From Rana temporaria (taxonomy: Eukaryota > Chordata > Amphibia > Anura > Ranidae): 64,000 nt of DNA. The stretch is taken from assembly GCF_905171775.1 (NCBI RefSeq), contig NC_053499.1, forward strand, positions 137,996,422-138,060,421. Reading direction: 5' to 3'. Each line of letters starts with the position of its first letter. Position 1 is the first letter of the stretch. Shown here piece after piece: positions 33,620 to 45,624 of this stretch. Both the position numbers and the translations under genes were made by a program. The notes beneath the pieces are model-generated. The model searched no databases and was not told the origin of the DNA. It saw only the letters and a list, made by a program, of their open reading frames with translations.

Positions 33620-34015
33620 TGCCGCGAACACACGATCATTTTTCGGCATGTAAAAAACAACGTTTTTCAGCATCTTGAAAAAACGTTGTTTTTTCCAACT
33701 TCATCATTAAACTGGCCTTGCCTACACACGATCGTTTAAAAAAAATGCTCTAGCAAAGCCCGGTGACGTACAACACGTACAACGGCACTATAAAGGGAAA
33801 GTTCCATGCGGATGACGCCACCCTTTGGGCTGCTTTAGCTGATTTTGTGTTAGTAAAAGACGGTTCGCGCCTTTCTGTCTGTTACAGCGTGATGAATGTG
33901 CTTACTCCATTATGAACGGTAGTTTTACCAGAACGAACGCTCCCGTCTCATAACTTGCTTCTGAGCATGCACTGGTTTTTAACGTCGTTTTAGTCCACAC
34001 ACGACCATTTTGCGT
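33620..34015 (+). mobile_element. MITE, TAA target, TGCCGCGAACACACGATC terminus
   Basis: TAA at 33617-33619, left terminus TGCCGCGAACACACGATC, then the hairpin AAAACAACGTTTTTCAGC/AAAAAACGTTGTTTT. Same family and orientation as 63701-64000. The right terminus is degraded near ACACACGACCATTTTGC. Confidence 0.82.
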
Positions 34016-34829
34016 AGTCAAGGGACAAGGGAACAAGGGACACCTATTAGCAAAAGTAATCAGACATCCAGGAGCAGATGCATTTTGGCAGAAAAAAATG
34101 CCTGACGTGCCTAAACTCGCGTAAACATGTCTAAACGCGACTAACGCGTAGACTAACGCGACTATGCACCTTTAGCGCTTAAATGATAATTTTAGTGCCT
34201 GGAATAAATTATTATTTTGGCCAATGAAATTAATTAATGCCCAAGCACTTGATTCACCTAAACACGTTTACCGCTTTTTTTCTGCTGCCAGGAGGAAAGA
34301 AGTCCAGGAGAGTTACGTCAGGTAGATATAAAAGACACAGATGAAAGCAGTTCCTCTTCAGTAATACATCAATGAACATATTTTTTTTTTTGAGAAAAAG
34401 ATAAAGCAATGACTTTGACCAAGTTGGTACAAATACAATACGTAGTGAGATTCGCACCCACTTCAAGTGCAACATACACCATAATATAACGGTACATGAA
34501 TTCATAGCAATAACACAGGAAATTCACTGATAAAAACCAATAAGGGTGAAGAACGGGGCCTCGGGCCCTGCAGACTTAGAACCATATATACTTCTGCACT
34601 TCAAAAGCCCTAACTATGGTCAATCCAGAGAATTTGAGGTGCAAAGTAAGCACAAGGAAACCAAGTAACATGCACCAAAGAAGGAGAAAAAGAAAATGGG
34701 GAAGAGTTAGAGGAATAGGAAATGGGAGGGGGAAGAGATCTACTGCCCACACCAGGAAGGAGTGTTATCCAGTAGCCCAGTGGCCAACTGGAGAGCCATG
34801 GTTCAAGAAGTTAAAAGTCAAAACCTAAA
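34016..34829. other. Intron with a purine-rich stretch
   Basis: Mostly unassigned. 34660-34745 is purine rich (GAAGGAGAAAAAGAAAATGG, GGGAGGGGGAAGAG). Confidence 0.5.
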
Positions 34830-35648
34830 AAAAAATGCAAGCGTTGCCTATGGAGATTTTTAAGTACCGAAGTGTGCAAAATTTTAAAGCTTGACATATT
34901 AGGCCTCGTACAGACGACCGAACATGTCTGCTGAAACTGGTCCGCGGACCAGTTTCAGCAGACATGTTCGGTCGTCTGTACGGCCGAGCGGACAGTTTTC
35001 CAGCGTACATTTGTCCACCCGACCGTTTTCGAGCGGACAAATGTTTCTTAGCATGCTAAGAAACATGTCTGCTGGAATCCTGTTCGTCGGACATGTTCGG
35101 TCGTCTGTACAGACTCACCGTACATGTCCGAGCGGCCGCCATCCCTCGCATGCGTCGAATAACTTTGACGCATGCGTGGAAGCATTGACCTTCCAGCGTC
35201 GCGCACGTCACCGCGTCATCGTCGCGGCGACGGCGCGGACACGTCACCGCGCTGTCTGTCCGCGCGGATTTATGTCTGATGGTGTGTACAACCATCAGAC
35301 AGAAATCTCAGAGGGGACATGTTCGCTGAAAACGGTCCGGCGGACCGTTTTCAGCGGACTGTCCCCTCGTCTGTACGAGGCCTTAGGTATCTATTTACTC
35401 GGCATAACATCATCTTTCACATTATACAAAAACATTGGGCTAACTTTACTGTTTTGTTATTTTTTAATTCATGAAACCATTTTTACCCCAAAAAAAGGCG
35501 AGATAAAAAGTTGTAATGACCGCCATTTTATTCCCTAGGTTGTCTGCTAAAAAAAAAATATATAACATTTGGATATTCTGATAAATTTTAGAGCAAAAAA
35601 ATTATGATTTTTACATGAAGTGCCAGAATAGGCCCGGTGGGGAAGTGG
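34830..35648 (+). mobile_element. TTAA-ended repeat split by a MITE
   Basis: The left part has GCCTATGGAGATTTTTAAG, as at 16234. The right part has ACTCGGCATAACATCATC and ACCGCCATTTTATTCCC. The right end GGCCCGGTGGGGAAGTGG abuts TTAA at 35649-35652. It is interrupted by 34902-35382. Confidence 0.8.
34902..35382 (+). mobile_element. Multi-hairpin MITE nested in a TTAA repeat
   Basis: TTA at 34899-34901 and 35383-35385. Same order of hairpins as 18004-18380: CCGAACATGTC arm, the central AAATGTTTCTTAGCATGCTA palindrome near 35039, the TCTGATGGTGTGTACAACCA hairpin, and the right CTGAAAACGGTCCGGCGG hairpin. Strongly CpG rich. A long reading frame across it (34924-35538) is an artefact of the CpG-rich palindromes. 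Confidence 0.93.
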
Positions 35649-35734
35649 TTAAACCTGCTGGTCCCTCTCCCAGGTTGTGCTTCACTGTTCAGGGGACTGC
35701 AAGGGGCTTATACCAAACCAAATTTATGTATTTA

Positions 35735-36405
35735 GGGCCAGATTCACAAAGGAGATACGACGGAGTATCTCTCAGAGTATCTATGCGACTGATTCATAGA
35801 ATCAGTTACGCATAGATAGCCAGAACATCCGACAGGTGTAATGGACTTACACTGTCGGATCTTAGGATGCAATACCGCGGCGGCCGCTGGGGGGAGTTTG
35901 CGTCGTAAACCAGCGTCGGGTATGCAAATTAGGAGTTACGGCGATCCACGGAGATTTTTCCCAACGTTACGTCATCGCAAGTGTTAGATTTCCGTCGCAA
36001 AGATAGTGCACCTTTAACATGGTGGAAAATTACTCCACCATGTTAAAGTATGCCCGTCTTTCCCGCGTCGCTTTTGAATTTTGTTTAAATTTTTTCTTTT
36101 TCCCGGAGTAAGTGCTTTGTTGACGTCGCGATTCTCAAAACGTTGGCGCGTCGTAATTTTGCGCAAAGCATGTCGGGAAATTTGCGACGGGAGCATGCGC
36201 AGTACGTCCGGCGAGGGAGCGCGCCTAATTTAAATGGTACCCGCCCCATTTGAATTGGACCGCCTTGCGCCGGACGTGTTTACGATACACCGCCGCAAAT
36301 TTCCAGGTAAGTGCTTTGTGGATCGGGCACTTAGACTGAAAACTTGCGGCGGTGTAACGTAAACGGTTTACGTTACGCTGCGCCGTGGGTGTGTGAATCT
36401 GGCCC
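35735..36405. mobile_element. Harbinger-like element, TTA target, GGGCCAGATTCACAAAG termini
   Basis: TTA at 35732-35734 and 36406-36408. Right end TGTGTGAATCTGGCCC. Left terminal hairpin ATACGACGGAGTATC, inner GGATCTTAGGATGCA and GCATGCGCAGTACGTCCGG words, and a palindrome TAACATGGTGGAAAATTACTCCACCATGTTA (two arms of 13 bp at about 36017-36046). No transposase. Confidence 0.93.
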
Positions 36406-36408
36406 TTA

Positions 36409-37163
36409 CTTCTTGCATTTAAAAAATACATTTAATGATGTATTATTATACACAGAGCATTATCAACTTGTCTTAATATCTGCCTAGATTTCAACTTTAA
36501 CTGATCTGTATGCATGCCAGTCCCTGTCTGCACGAAGATTTTTTTAAGCTAAAATTTTAGGTACCTGTGTGTCTGCCTTCAGGCAGTAAGCTTAAACCAT
36601 TGTGACAAGTTCACTTTAAAGCTTTGATGTTTTCCAATCCTTACTTCTAAGCAGAGTGATTATGAACACATTGCACATACTGAATACTATAGGGTAATGT
36701 TTCTGCTTGCTGACAAAACAAGATTAAGGAGATCCATAAAAAAATGTGAATGTGGTGCTTGGTGGCGTAGCGTTGGTATATTTTATGTGCATTGCAGGCA
36801 CTGATTCAGTGTCTGAGCATTATTCAAAAAGAATAATGCAACGGCTGTCATGGGGACTACAGGCAAACAAAGACTTTTCGTCCAGCAGATCTCAAACGTG
36901 TGTTGAAAAATTATCTTTCAAGGCCTAGGCTATAAAAATCAGCATAATGGACGTCTCGCAATTCATGATGCTAATTTGTTAGATGTGTGTAGAGCAAGAC
37001 AATTATATGCCATTAATAACAGTGGTGGTCTATAGCCTTCGGATTCCTACAAACCTTAAAGCAAAATCTAAGAATGCAGTCTGTGGCGTCCCAGAAGGTG
37101 GGTCTACCCTAAGGTAATAGGGGCTGAGGAACAGGATCATTTCAAGGGGTTCTCTACTGTTGT
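36409..37163. other. Unique intron
   Basis: About 750 bp without recognised repeats. A 60-codon frame at 36746 has no domain. Possible conserved non-coding sequence near 36780-37010. Confidence 0.5.
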
Positions 37164-37167
37164 TTAA

Positions 37168-38765
37168 CCACTTAAGCCACGGACCTTTACGCTGGTCAAA
37201 GACCAGGCCACTTTTTGCGAATTGGGCACTGCGTCGCTTTAACTGACAATTGCGCGGTCGTGTGACGTGGCTCCCAAACAAAATTGACGTCCTTTTTTTT
37301 TCCACAAATAGAGCTTTCTTTTGGTGGTATTTGATCACCTCTGCTTTTTTTTTTTTTGCGCTATAAACAGAGTAGAGCGTCAATTTTTGCTATAATAAAT
37401 ATACCCAAAAAATGTATAAAAAAAACTTTTTTTTTTCCTCAGTTTAGGCCGATACGTGTTCTTCTACATATTTTTGGTAAAAAAAATCACAATAAGCGTT
37501 TATTGATCGGTTTGCGCAAAAGTTATAGGGGCAGATTTACAGAAGAAGTAGGCCGGCGTATCTACTGATACGCCGGTATACTTTCAAATTACCCACGTCA
37601 TATCTTTAGTTTGTATTCTCAAACCAAGATACGACGGCATTTGGGTAAGATCCGACAGGCGTACGGCTTCGTACGTTTTTCGGATCTTAGATGCAATACT
37701 TCGGCGCCCGCTGGGTGGAATTTGTGCCGTTTTCAGCGTCGGGTATGCAAATTAGCTATTTCCGACGATCCACGAACATACGCGCGCTCGTCGCATTCTC
37801 TTACGTCGTCTGTAGTCGCCTTTTTCCGGCGTATAGTTAAACCTCCTATTTTGTGGCGTGTAGATTTTTTTTTTGTGTAAGTCGTCCGTGAATAGGAATG
37901 GACGTAAGTCACGTCGAGGTTCTAAAAACGACATCGCTGCGACGTAATTTCGCGCAAAGCACGGCGGGAAATTTCAAGACGGAGCATGCGCAGTACGATC
38001 GGCAGGGGAACGCGCCTAATTTAAATGATCCACGCCCCCTACCTGCATCATTTCAATTAGGCTGGCTTGCGCCGGTGGACTTTACGCTACGCCGCCGCAA
38101 CTTTACAGGCAAGTGCTTTGTGAATCAAGCACTTGCCCGTAAAACTTGCGGCGGTGTAACGTAAATGAGATACGTTACACCACTGGAATTCTATGTGAAT
38201 CTGCTCCATTTGTCTACAATATAGGGGATAGTTTTATGGCATTTTATGGCATTTATGGCATTTTTATTAATAATTAATTTTTTACTAGTAATGGCGGCAA
38301 TCTGCGATTTTTATCGTGACTGCGACATTATGGCGGACACATCGGACACTTTTGACACTTTTTTGGGGCCATTGCTATTTTTACAGCAATCAGTGCTATA
38401 AAAATGCATTGATTACTTTGAAAATTACACTGGTAGTGAAGGGGTTAACCACTAGGCAGCACTGTAGGGGTTAAGTGTTCCCTAGGGAGTGATTCTTACT
38501 GTTGGGGGCATGGCTGCACGTGACACATCACTGATAACCCTTCCTGATCATGGGGAACATGCCATCAGTGACAGTGTCATTAGGCAGAATGTTCTGCCTT
38601 TGCCGACCGCAATCACGGGCCGCCCGGGAACATCGAGTTCCCGGGACCCACGAACACGCTCACGAGGCACGCTGGGCGGCAAATTTAAAGGAATGTACCT
38701 GTACACCAATCTGCCTGCCCATGCCATTCTGTCGACGTACATCTGCGTGCGGCGGTCGGCAGCGG
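37168..38765 (+). mobile_element. TTAA-flanked element containing a nested Harbinger-like insert
   Basis: TTAA at 37164-37167 and 38766-38769. Left part CCACTTAAGCCACGG to GCAAAAGTTATAG; right part resumes TGTCTACAATATAGGGG through ATTATGGCGGACACATCGG to the AGCGG end. Without the nested 37528-38207 it is about 920 bp, like its sisters. A hairpin CCCGGGAACATCGAGTTCCCGGG lies at about 38625. Confidence 0.92.
37528..38207. mobile_element. Harbinger-like element nested in the TTAA element
   Basis: Left end GGGGCAGATTTACAGAAG, right end GTGAATCTGCTCC, inverted. Terminal hairpin GGCGTATCTACTGATACGCC at 37555. Core words GGATCTTAGATGCA and GCATGCGCAGTACG shared with 35735. It sits in the GCAAAAGTTATAG block of the host, so it is younger than that copy. 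Confidence 0.9.
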
Positions 38766-38936
38766 TTAAATTGAAAAAATTACATTATTTGCATTACAAG
38801 TGAGTACACAGTTTTAGTTATTGTTGTAATGTTTGCTTTGAATTAATTTTACATCTGGTTGTTCCAAGTTTCATATTTTAATTATTGTATTTCATGTGCA
38901 GATCTGTAAGTTCACTTGCTTGTAGTCCTACACTAA

Positions 38937-39204
38937 GACTGGGTTCACACCATTGCAAATTGGATGCCTATTCTTCGCATCCAATTCGCAATAGCAGGAG
39001 ATTTTGACCGGCTCTCTATGGAGCCGGTTCACATATCTCTGCAGCGTGTCCGGTGCGTTTTGCAGAAAATAACTGTACGTCTTTTGGTCCGTTTAAGGTC
39101 CAAATTCAGCCCAAAATTCAGACTGAAAACAGACCTAAAACCGTGAATTAGGACGCACCAGGCCTATGCTGTGAGACAGATGCGTGGATGGTGTGAACCC
39201 AGCC
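38937..39204. mobile_element. MITE, TAA target, GACTGGGTTCACACCAT termini
   Basis: TAA at 38934-38936 and 39205-39207. Right end ATGGTGTGAACCCAGCC. Internal CCGGCTCTCTATGGAGCCGG palindrome. Inverted relative at 55664-55932. Confidence 0.9.
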
Positions 39205-39351
39205 TAAATGGTTATCTAGTGCAAAAAAAAGTATTAAAGTCCTCTATACAGTCACACAAAAACCTTAAAAAAATGGTATGAAGGGCCCTGGTACAACATT
39301 TTTAAAACACACACAAAAACACCTAAAATTCGGCTAAACAAGCCCCCTTAA

Positions 39352-39670
39352 AGCGGAGTTCAGCCGAAAAAAATTAATAAAAGTCAGCAGCTACAAATAC
39401 TGCAGCTTCTGACTTTTAATATATGGACACTTACCTGTCCAGGGCCCCTGCGATGTCGATCTATGGGTGTCGGCTCTTGGGCGCTGCCGCCACCATCTTC
39501 TGTAATGAAAGCCTCGCGGCTTCACTTCCTGGTTCCCTACTGCGCATACGCGAGTCACGCTGCACTATCCCACTGGTCCCTGCTGCCTGGGACTTGTGTG
39601 TCTCCCAGAAGATAGCAGGGGGGGATGGAGTAGGCACCGGACCTGGAGTAGGTCAGAATGCTGCCTGCCT
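39352..39670 (-). mobile_element. TTAA-family end (AGCGGAGTTCAGCC), truncated
   Basis: TTAA at 39348-39351, then AAAAGTCAGCAGCTACAAATACTGCAG-type sequence that matches 5663-6140 in the opposite orientation, including the drop into a GC-rich core. The far end is missing. Confidence 0.72.
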
Positions 39671-41379
39671 CAGCTATATACATATGAATGACACCGCTAT
39701 TTACACATGAATGCTCACATCATTTACATATGAATGACAGTTATTTACATGTAAACAAAGGGTCTGCAGGTGAGTCATCTGTACACAACAATAGGGCAGA
39801 GCTGGGCAGCATTAGTAGCATCACTTCACACTAAGATATCAGGACACAGCACAGGACTAAAACTTCAAGGGACAAGGGAATTTAAACTAGGATAATTGGC
39901 AAGTATGAGGCAGCTGCTTTGGGCCCAGGGCAGCTTCCCCTTTTGCCCTGCCTTAAAGACGTCCCTGGGGCAATGTATTTCTTTCTTCTGGAGGAGAGGC
40001 TTTCTTAGCTAAGTGAACTCTCCTTCCTGCATGCCTGAGCTACATGAATCATCTTCCTTTACCAAAGATGGCCATGGCTAAAAATGCTAGTGGGGTGTTT
40101 TTCAAGAGTGATTTCCCAACAAAATAAAGCATCAAGACATGGGTGGATTGGTGAGTTTCCTTTGAATAATAAAAATGAATTCAATAGAGTTTTCCGCTTG
40201 TGGTGCTCAGCTACAGTTGGGTACCACTTTAAAAAATACAGAATACAGTAAATAATAATGACTTGTGAATTCATCAACAGTTAGTGTATAGAATAAAAAT
40301 ATTACTGACAGAGTACGATAACCATATTTCGGATCCCAAACTTATAATGCTTCTGTTAAATATTACTTGGAGGTTGCCACCAAAATGATATATATTCCCT
40401 TCTTTTCACAAGCCACTGTTCTGAATTAATTTAATCCCATGAGCAAAGTTAGATACGCACATGGTTTTAGACTGCACCGCTGGGATTTTTGCGCATTTTA
40501 ATATATCACAATTGGCTGTTATAGTGAGAGGAATAGAGGTTACCACTGTAATTTCCCCAGAAGTTAGTCACGGGGAAGTTAAGTAAACATTTAGCTTTCT
40601 TAATTAAATGTCAAGCTCACTGGTCCATCCCTAAATCCATAATGTCAATTTGCTTTTTCAGCACAGTCTTAAAGAAAAATGTTTATAAAGTATGTTCCTT
40701 CAATAGAATGGGAGAAAAGCATACACATTAAATGCCACGGAGAAGAGTAGAGGCAAAATTAACTTTTTAAACCAACAATATATGATAGCATTCAAAAAAA
40801 AATGTGACTATTCTTAGCTTAGCTAGTTTATTTCTTAATCTTTTCCATTTTAATTCACCTGTTTTTTGAGTCATATATGTTCTGCGTTTTACTTCATTAG
40901 TGTGTTGGTATTGATATCTTGTAAATTGAGAATTTAGACATTGAAATCCAATTTCTTTGTTTAATGGAGCAAACAGTTGTGGAATTGGTAATATAGCACA
41001 GCTTGCACTTCTGTCATATATGACTTTTCCTTTATTTAAAGGACTTCCTTTATATAAAATTCCAACCAGGGTCATACGTTTGACCTGTGTAGACTTATTT
41101 TATATTTATAGTGTGATATTTAAGCCTATGATATAGTTTTTGTATCTGTGTTTTATTTATTTATTTTTCATCGTTATTCATTTTTTTTTTTTTTGTTCTT
41201 ATACAAAAAAAAAAATATGACATTGAAATACAGGGAAAATAATACTTTTTTTGAATGCCTGTCCATACCTGTTACAGATTGTACACTGTCTGTGTACTCA
41301 CTAGTATGGCAAAATAAAACACTTGGGACTATGGAGTTGCCAGCTGTCTTTTCTTGATGACTGTCAAGTCCATGCATAT
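39671..41379. other. Long unique intron, candidate regulatory block
   Basis: About 1.7 kb with no recognised transposon end. 40440-40740 is low in simple sequence and includes TTAATTAAATGTCAAGCTCA-like text, of the kind often seen in conserved non-coding elements. No exon of the cadherin gene was seen here. Confidence 0.45.
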
Positions 41380-42103
41380 TAGACATGTGCATTCGTTTTT
41401 GTCCGAATGCATTTTTGGCCGAATTTCTGGGATTTCCGCGTTTGTCTTAACAAACGATAACGAACGTGCAGAATCCAAAATCCGAAAGCTCCGACATAAA
41501 ACACACGCTTAATTTTCGTTTTGTTGCAACAACAGTTCGATATAGATAGAAGATTCGACATGACGGTGACAATAGCGATCTGTGTCTATTGAACCTTCGG
41601 TCAAATGTGCCTAACCTAACTCTATTAATCTAAGATTATTTGACATAGAGAGAAAAGATTTGAAATTATAGAGACATGAAGATTCGACGAAGCAGCTAAA
41701 AACATACGATCACCACAAACGGACACTTATGGTCAAATGCTCGGCCCACAGGCTATAGAATAATTCTAATGTTGGTTGACTAGTAATAATAATTAATAAA
41801 TATAATTATTACTAGTCATACAACTTTAGAATTCTACTCTAGCTTGTGGGCGGAGCATTCGACCAGAAATATATGATTGTGGCGTCAAACAGTTTAGCTG
41901 CTTGGTTGAATCTTCTTAGAACATTCGACAGACACCATAAGCCTTCAATGACAGATTCAACCTTAATTCATTCTGATTTTCGGACGAATTCATTTTTTTA
42001 CGAAAAAAAAAACAAAAACATTTTTTTGGGAGTAACTTAATACATTTATTTTTCGGATGAAAACGAAATTCCGAAACAAAATATTTCATTGTGCACATGT
42101 CTA
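41380..42103. mobile_element. hAT-type element (TAGACATGTGCA) with near-perfect 8 bp duplication
   Basis: Left end TAGACATGTGCATTCG, right end TGTGCACATGTCTA. The flanks ATGCATAT (41372-41379) and ATGCACAT (42104-42111) agree at 7 of 8. The centre contains TAATAATTATTACTAGTCA inverted words (about 41780-41820). No transposase; a second, end-only copy lies at 6242. Confidence 0.9.
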
Positions 42104-42369
42104 ATGCACATACTTTGCCACACTGATGCAATTTGGGCCTCATTAACACTAACAATTTGGAGGCAGTAAAACAATGCAGTAGGGCAGTTGGATTTACCAC
42201 TTCCCCATCCCCCCTCTTCAGTTGCAAGGGTGACGAAGAGATGTGTACATATGCTATACAAAACATCATGGTGCAGCAAAAACTATCACTGCTGTTGCGT
42301 TTAGTAGACACTACTGCCTACAAACGCAACACAATCAACTAAATGGAGGCACTCCACAACCATCCCACA
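42104..42369. other. Unassigned intron
   Basis: Contains inverted words TTTAGTAGACACTACTG; otherwise nothing recognised. Confidence 0.4.
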
Positions 42370-42960
42370 TGCTAGTATTGTTTTTAATATGTTAAAACAA
42401 AGAATGAGGAGGCAATACAATGCCCCTCACCATTTTTCAATTGTTTGCTGAAGAGCAATCCAAACAAGGAGCCTAAAATTAAAAAAGATGGAGCGCTAGA
42501 AACTCAGCTAGTGCGATATGGAAATAGATCCAAGGTCCAAGTGTGGCAGTAGGCAAAGTTCATTCACTGCTGAGACCAGACCAGGATTTAGGGGTTCTGG
42601 TCTGTATCAGTGTGGACAGCCAGCTGTAGAGAGCAGAAGCGACTATGTGGATATCGGTGTGAGAGAGAGGAGGAGCCATAAATGTCTGATGAAGGAGCAC
42701 GCATGTTTCAAACGCAAGCTCGACCACGCCTCTCGTTCATCACGATGACGTGTTTGTTGTGGGATCGTCTTCAGCCTCAGGAACCACCGGAGCTGCCAGG
42801 AACTGCTGACCACCACCGCTGCCCAGCTGGACTATAGGAGCCCAAGCCACTTATGCCATGCACATTATATCTCACCAAAATGTGAGTTGATCTATATTTA
42901 ATAAACATTGGATTTTAACTGACACACTGCATTTAGAGTGGCGCCGCTCCTTTCTCTCTC
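42370..42960 (+). mobile_element. Retroelement-like repeat with hammerhead-like core
   Basis: At 42686-42693 CTGATGAA is followed by a 6 bp stem (GGAGCA with TGTTTC, loop CGCA) and then AAAC at 42710-42713. This is the layout CUGAUGA, stem II, GAAA of hammerhead ribozymes, except that the G of GAAA is missing. Known families with such cores include Penelope-like elements and related small retroposons; membership here is inference. Sequence AATAAACATTGG (about 42900) and the AGTGGCGCCGCTCC end follow. Confidence 0.5.
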
Positions 42961-43701
42961 TCTTAAACAAGAAGCCTGGAGCCTCTTGGGATATGCATAT
43001 CACATATAATTTAAGAGGCATCAGCTTAAATTCTTAAGCCTGGGGATAGACCTGGTGGTGTGTTCTCAGGAGGCAGCTGCCTGAACCCAAAAGAGGCAGC
43101 CTCCTCCCAACATGGATGAAGATAACAGTGCAAGCAGTGGCAGCCGTGAAGCTGATTGCAGCCGGACAACACTAGAGCCTCTGGAAGGATAAGTAGCTAA
43201 ATTAAACAACCCAACAGTAGGTATGCAGAGGTTTAAAAAAAGATGATGAGCTCCTCTTTTAGAACTGCTGTTTACTATACAGATAGTGTTATTATACTGT
43301 ATGTTATGACATATCAGCAATGTATTCATGGACACTTGTAAAGTAAATCCACTTTAATGGGCCTTTACATGTAATGGACACTCATGTGTATTTAAATTTG
43401 TGTTAAAAAAGTAATGCATATCTGGGACGCCTAGATTAAATACCTGTCGGAAGCCTTATGAGATGGGATTGTTATGGAGTACTTCTCCCCAAGGATGTGG
43501 TGCACTACCTTCTTTCTTGCCCTGTCTTCCCTCCCTCTTTGATCTTTCTCTTTTGACTCTCCTTCTCTATTTATAATTTTTGTCTCTATTGTTTGCCTCC
43601 GGATAGGCCTTTGGGCCACTTGAGTTCTACATGACTACAGGAGAATTTAGTTTGAAGGTAGCATTAAGCAGGTGTAGCAGTAGATAACTTAGTATTTTCC
43701 C
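42961..43701. other. Unassigned intron
   Basis: Includes 43320-43380 GTAAATCCACTTTAATGGGCC, a possible orphan right end of an AGTGG-type TTAA element. Nothing else recognised. Confidence 0.4.
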
Positions 43702-43704
43702 TTA

Positions 43705-44195
43705 GGCCCCATACACACCATAGAATCTATCCGCAGATAAATCCCATCAAATGGGTTTCTGCGGATAGATCCTATGGTGTGTACACTCCGTCGGATATCT
43801 ATCCGCAGATAAATCTCCCCTGGAATGGATTTCCAGCAGATAAATATTTGTCGACATGCACAGAATATCTATCTGCTGGAATCCATTCCAACGGATGGAT
43901 CCGCTCGTCTGTACAGACTTACCGGATCCATCCGTCCAAAGGGATTCCCCGCACGCGCCGTAATGAATAGACGCATGCGTGGAATTCCTTATATGACAGC
44001 GTCGCGCCCGTCGCCGCGTCATAATAGCGGCGACGGCGCGACACGTCATCGGCAGAGGATTTCAGCGGGGATTTCAATGCGATGGTGTGTACACGCCATC
44101 GCATAGAAATCCTCTGAAATCCTCGAGAGGATTTATCCGCGGATACGGTCCGCTGGACCGTATCTGCGGATAAATCCTCTCGTGTGTATGGGGCC
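43705..44195. mobile_element. Multi-hairpin MITE, TTA target, GGCCCCATACACACC termini
   Basis: TTA at 43702-43704 and 44196-44198. Right end GTGTGTATGGGGCC. Hairpins use ATCTATCCGCAGATAAA at the left, TGCGATGGTGTGTACACGCCATCGCA in the right half, and TATCCGCGGATACGGTCC/GGACCGTATCTGCGGATA at the right end. A CpG-rich core with GTCGCCGCGTCATAATAGCGG parallels 18004. Confidence 0.93.
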
Positions 44196-44251
44196 TTATA
44201 TGCACTATCCTACAACTTAAGAAATTTCAAGTAGAAGATGGGTTTCTCTAA

Positions 44252-44450
44252 TGCCCCGTACACACACTCGGGATTTCCGACGGGAAAAAGTCAGTCGGGA
44301 ATCCCGACGGGAAAAAAAAGAGCCGTTCTCCTTTTTTTGCCGGCGAGTTTGGCAGTTTTCCAGTTGGAAAAACTGCAAGGGAGCATACACATGGCCGGGA
44401 TTCCCGGCCAAAAGCTTCCAATCAGAAAACCCAGTCGTGTGTACGGGGAA
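44252..44450. mobile_element. Short MITE, TAA target, TGCCCCGTACACACACTCGG terminus
   Basis: TAA at 44249-44251 and 44451-44453. Right end GTCGTGTGTACGGGGAA. Central TTCCAGTTGGAAAA palindrome. Only 57 bp from the preceding MITE. Confidence 0.88.
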
Positions 44451-44453
44451 TAA

Positions 44454-45620
44454 CAGGTGTTGTTTGAGTTTCTTCTCCCACACTCAGACCATTTAGTGAG
44501 GCGCGATGGAACAAGATGAGTTAGAGGGTTTTATCTCACAGCTTGATGCCTATTCCATTTATCACATTATAATCTGCTTTGTGTTTTTGTTCTAATTTAT
44601 TTTATTTCATATTTCTGTAATGTGGCTGAAGTTAACCTAGAGTAATTGGCAAAATGTTACATTCTCTGTGATGCATAAGACTTAAAACCTGGTTTGTAGC
44701 CAGCAATTTATTATTTGATGCCTTTGGAAACGAAAAGTAATGCATATGCATAGGTTTGAATTAGGCCTTTGGATCATCTTAGGAGGTTTGCCAGTTTTAG
44801 GCACCCTGATGGAAAAGCCTTTCTACCGGTAGCAATGCAAACTTTTGACAGTATACCCTTGTATCTTATCAAATCAACAGTTTACAGCTTGCACATTGTA
44901 AAGCAGCTCTGCCCTTGGAAATCCAACACTTTTAGTGGGTGGTGAAGGCCAGGGTTGTATTGTACATTAATTAACCTAGCACTTCAGAGGAAAAATCATC
45001 TCAGAACTGTTTGTTATGGATGCCATAAGCAGCTGTTGATGCTTTCTTTGTCGGCAGCCAACATTTTCTGGCTGTCCTAAGCCCAAATAAGTGCCAAAAG
45101 CTCTCTGTTTTGGGCTAAGATCTACTATGTCTGAAGAAAATGATTTAATAAAATTAAAGTCTATATTATACAGTATTTAAAAACTAGATTTAAAGTGAAC
45201 TTGTATGGTGTCTAGACAACATCTACAAGCAGTCTACATTCACTGATTCTACAACCTGCTTTAGACCCCCATCTGCCACTACAGCACCTGATACTTGACT
45301 TGAAAACTTGAAAATTCCTGTACAATTTTAGTTTTACAAAGTAAAATCTTTGTAAGAGTAATGCATCCCTCCTACCCTCACCACTTGATTTGGATTCAAA
45401 GACCGGCTTCTAGGCAGGTTGCAGTGGAGCCAAGTGACATTATAGCTCCATAGTGGATAATTTGCACTAGCATACTTAATTCCAGACAAGATGGGAACTG
45501 AAAAATAATGAGACTTTAAAGATGGGTGGCCTCTCAAAGAAGGAAATCATTTGTATGGGCCAGCTTGGCCCAAATAAACTATTTGAAGTGAAAGAGCGAA
45601 AGTAAGCATTGAATTGGACT
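44454..45620. other. Long unique intron, candidate conserved block
   Basis: No transposon ends over about 1.15 kb. 44490-45150 has even composition and words such as AGTAATGCATATGCATAGG that contain octamer-like ATGCAT sites. No open frame with splice signals. Confidence 0.5.
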
Positions 45621-45624
45621 TTAA

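Noticed and set aside
34924..35538. 204-codon open frame on the plus strand
   Set aside because: It lies across a CpG-rich palindromic MITE and its right flank; CpG-rich sequence has few stops, and the same text in other copies is not open.
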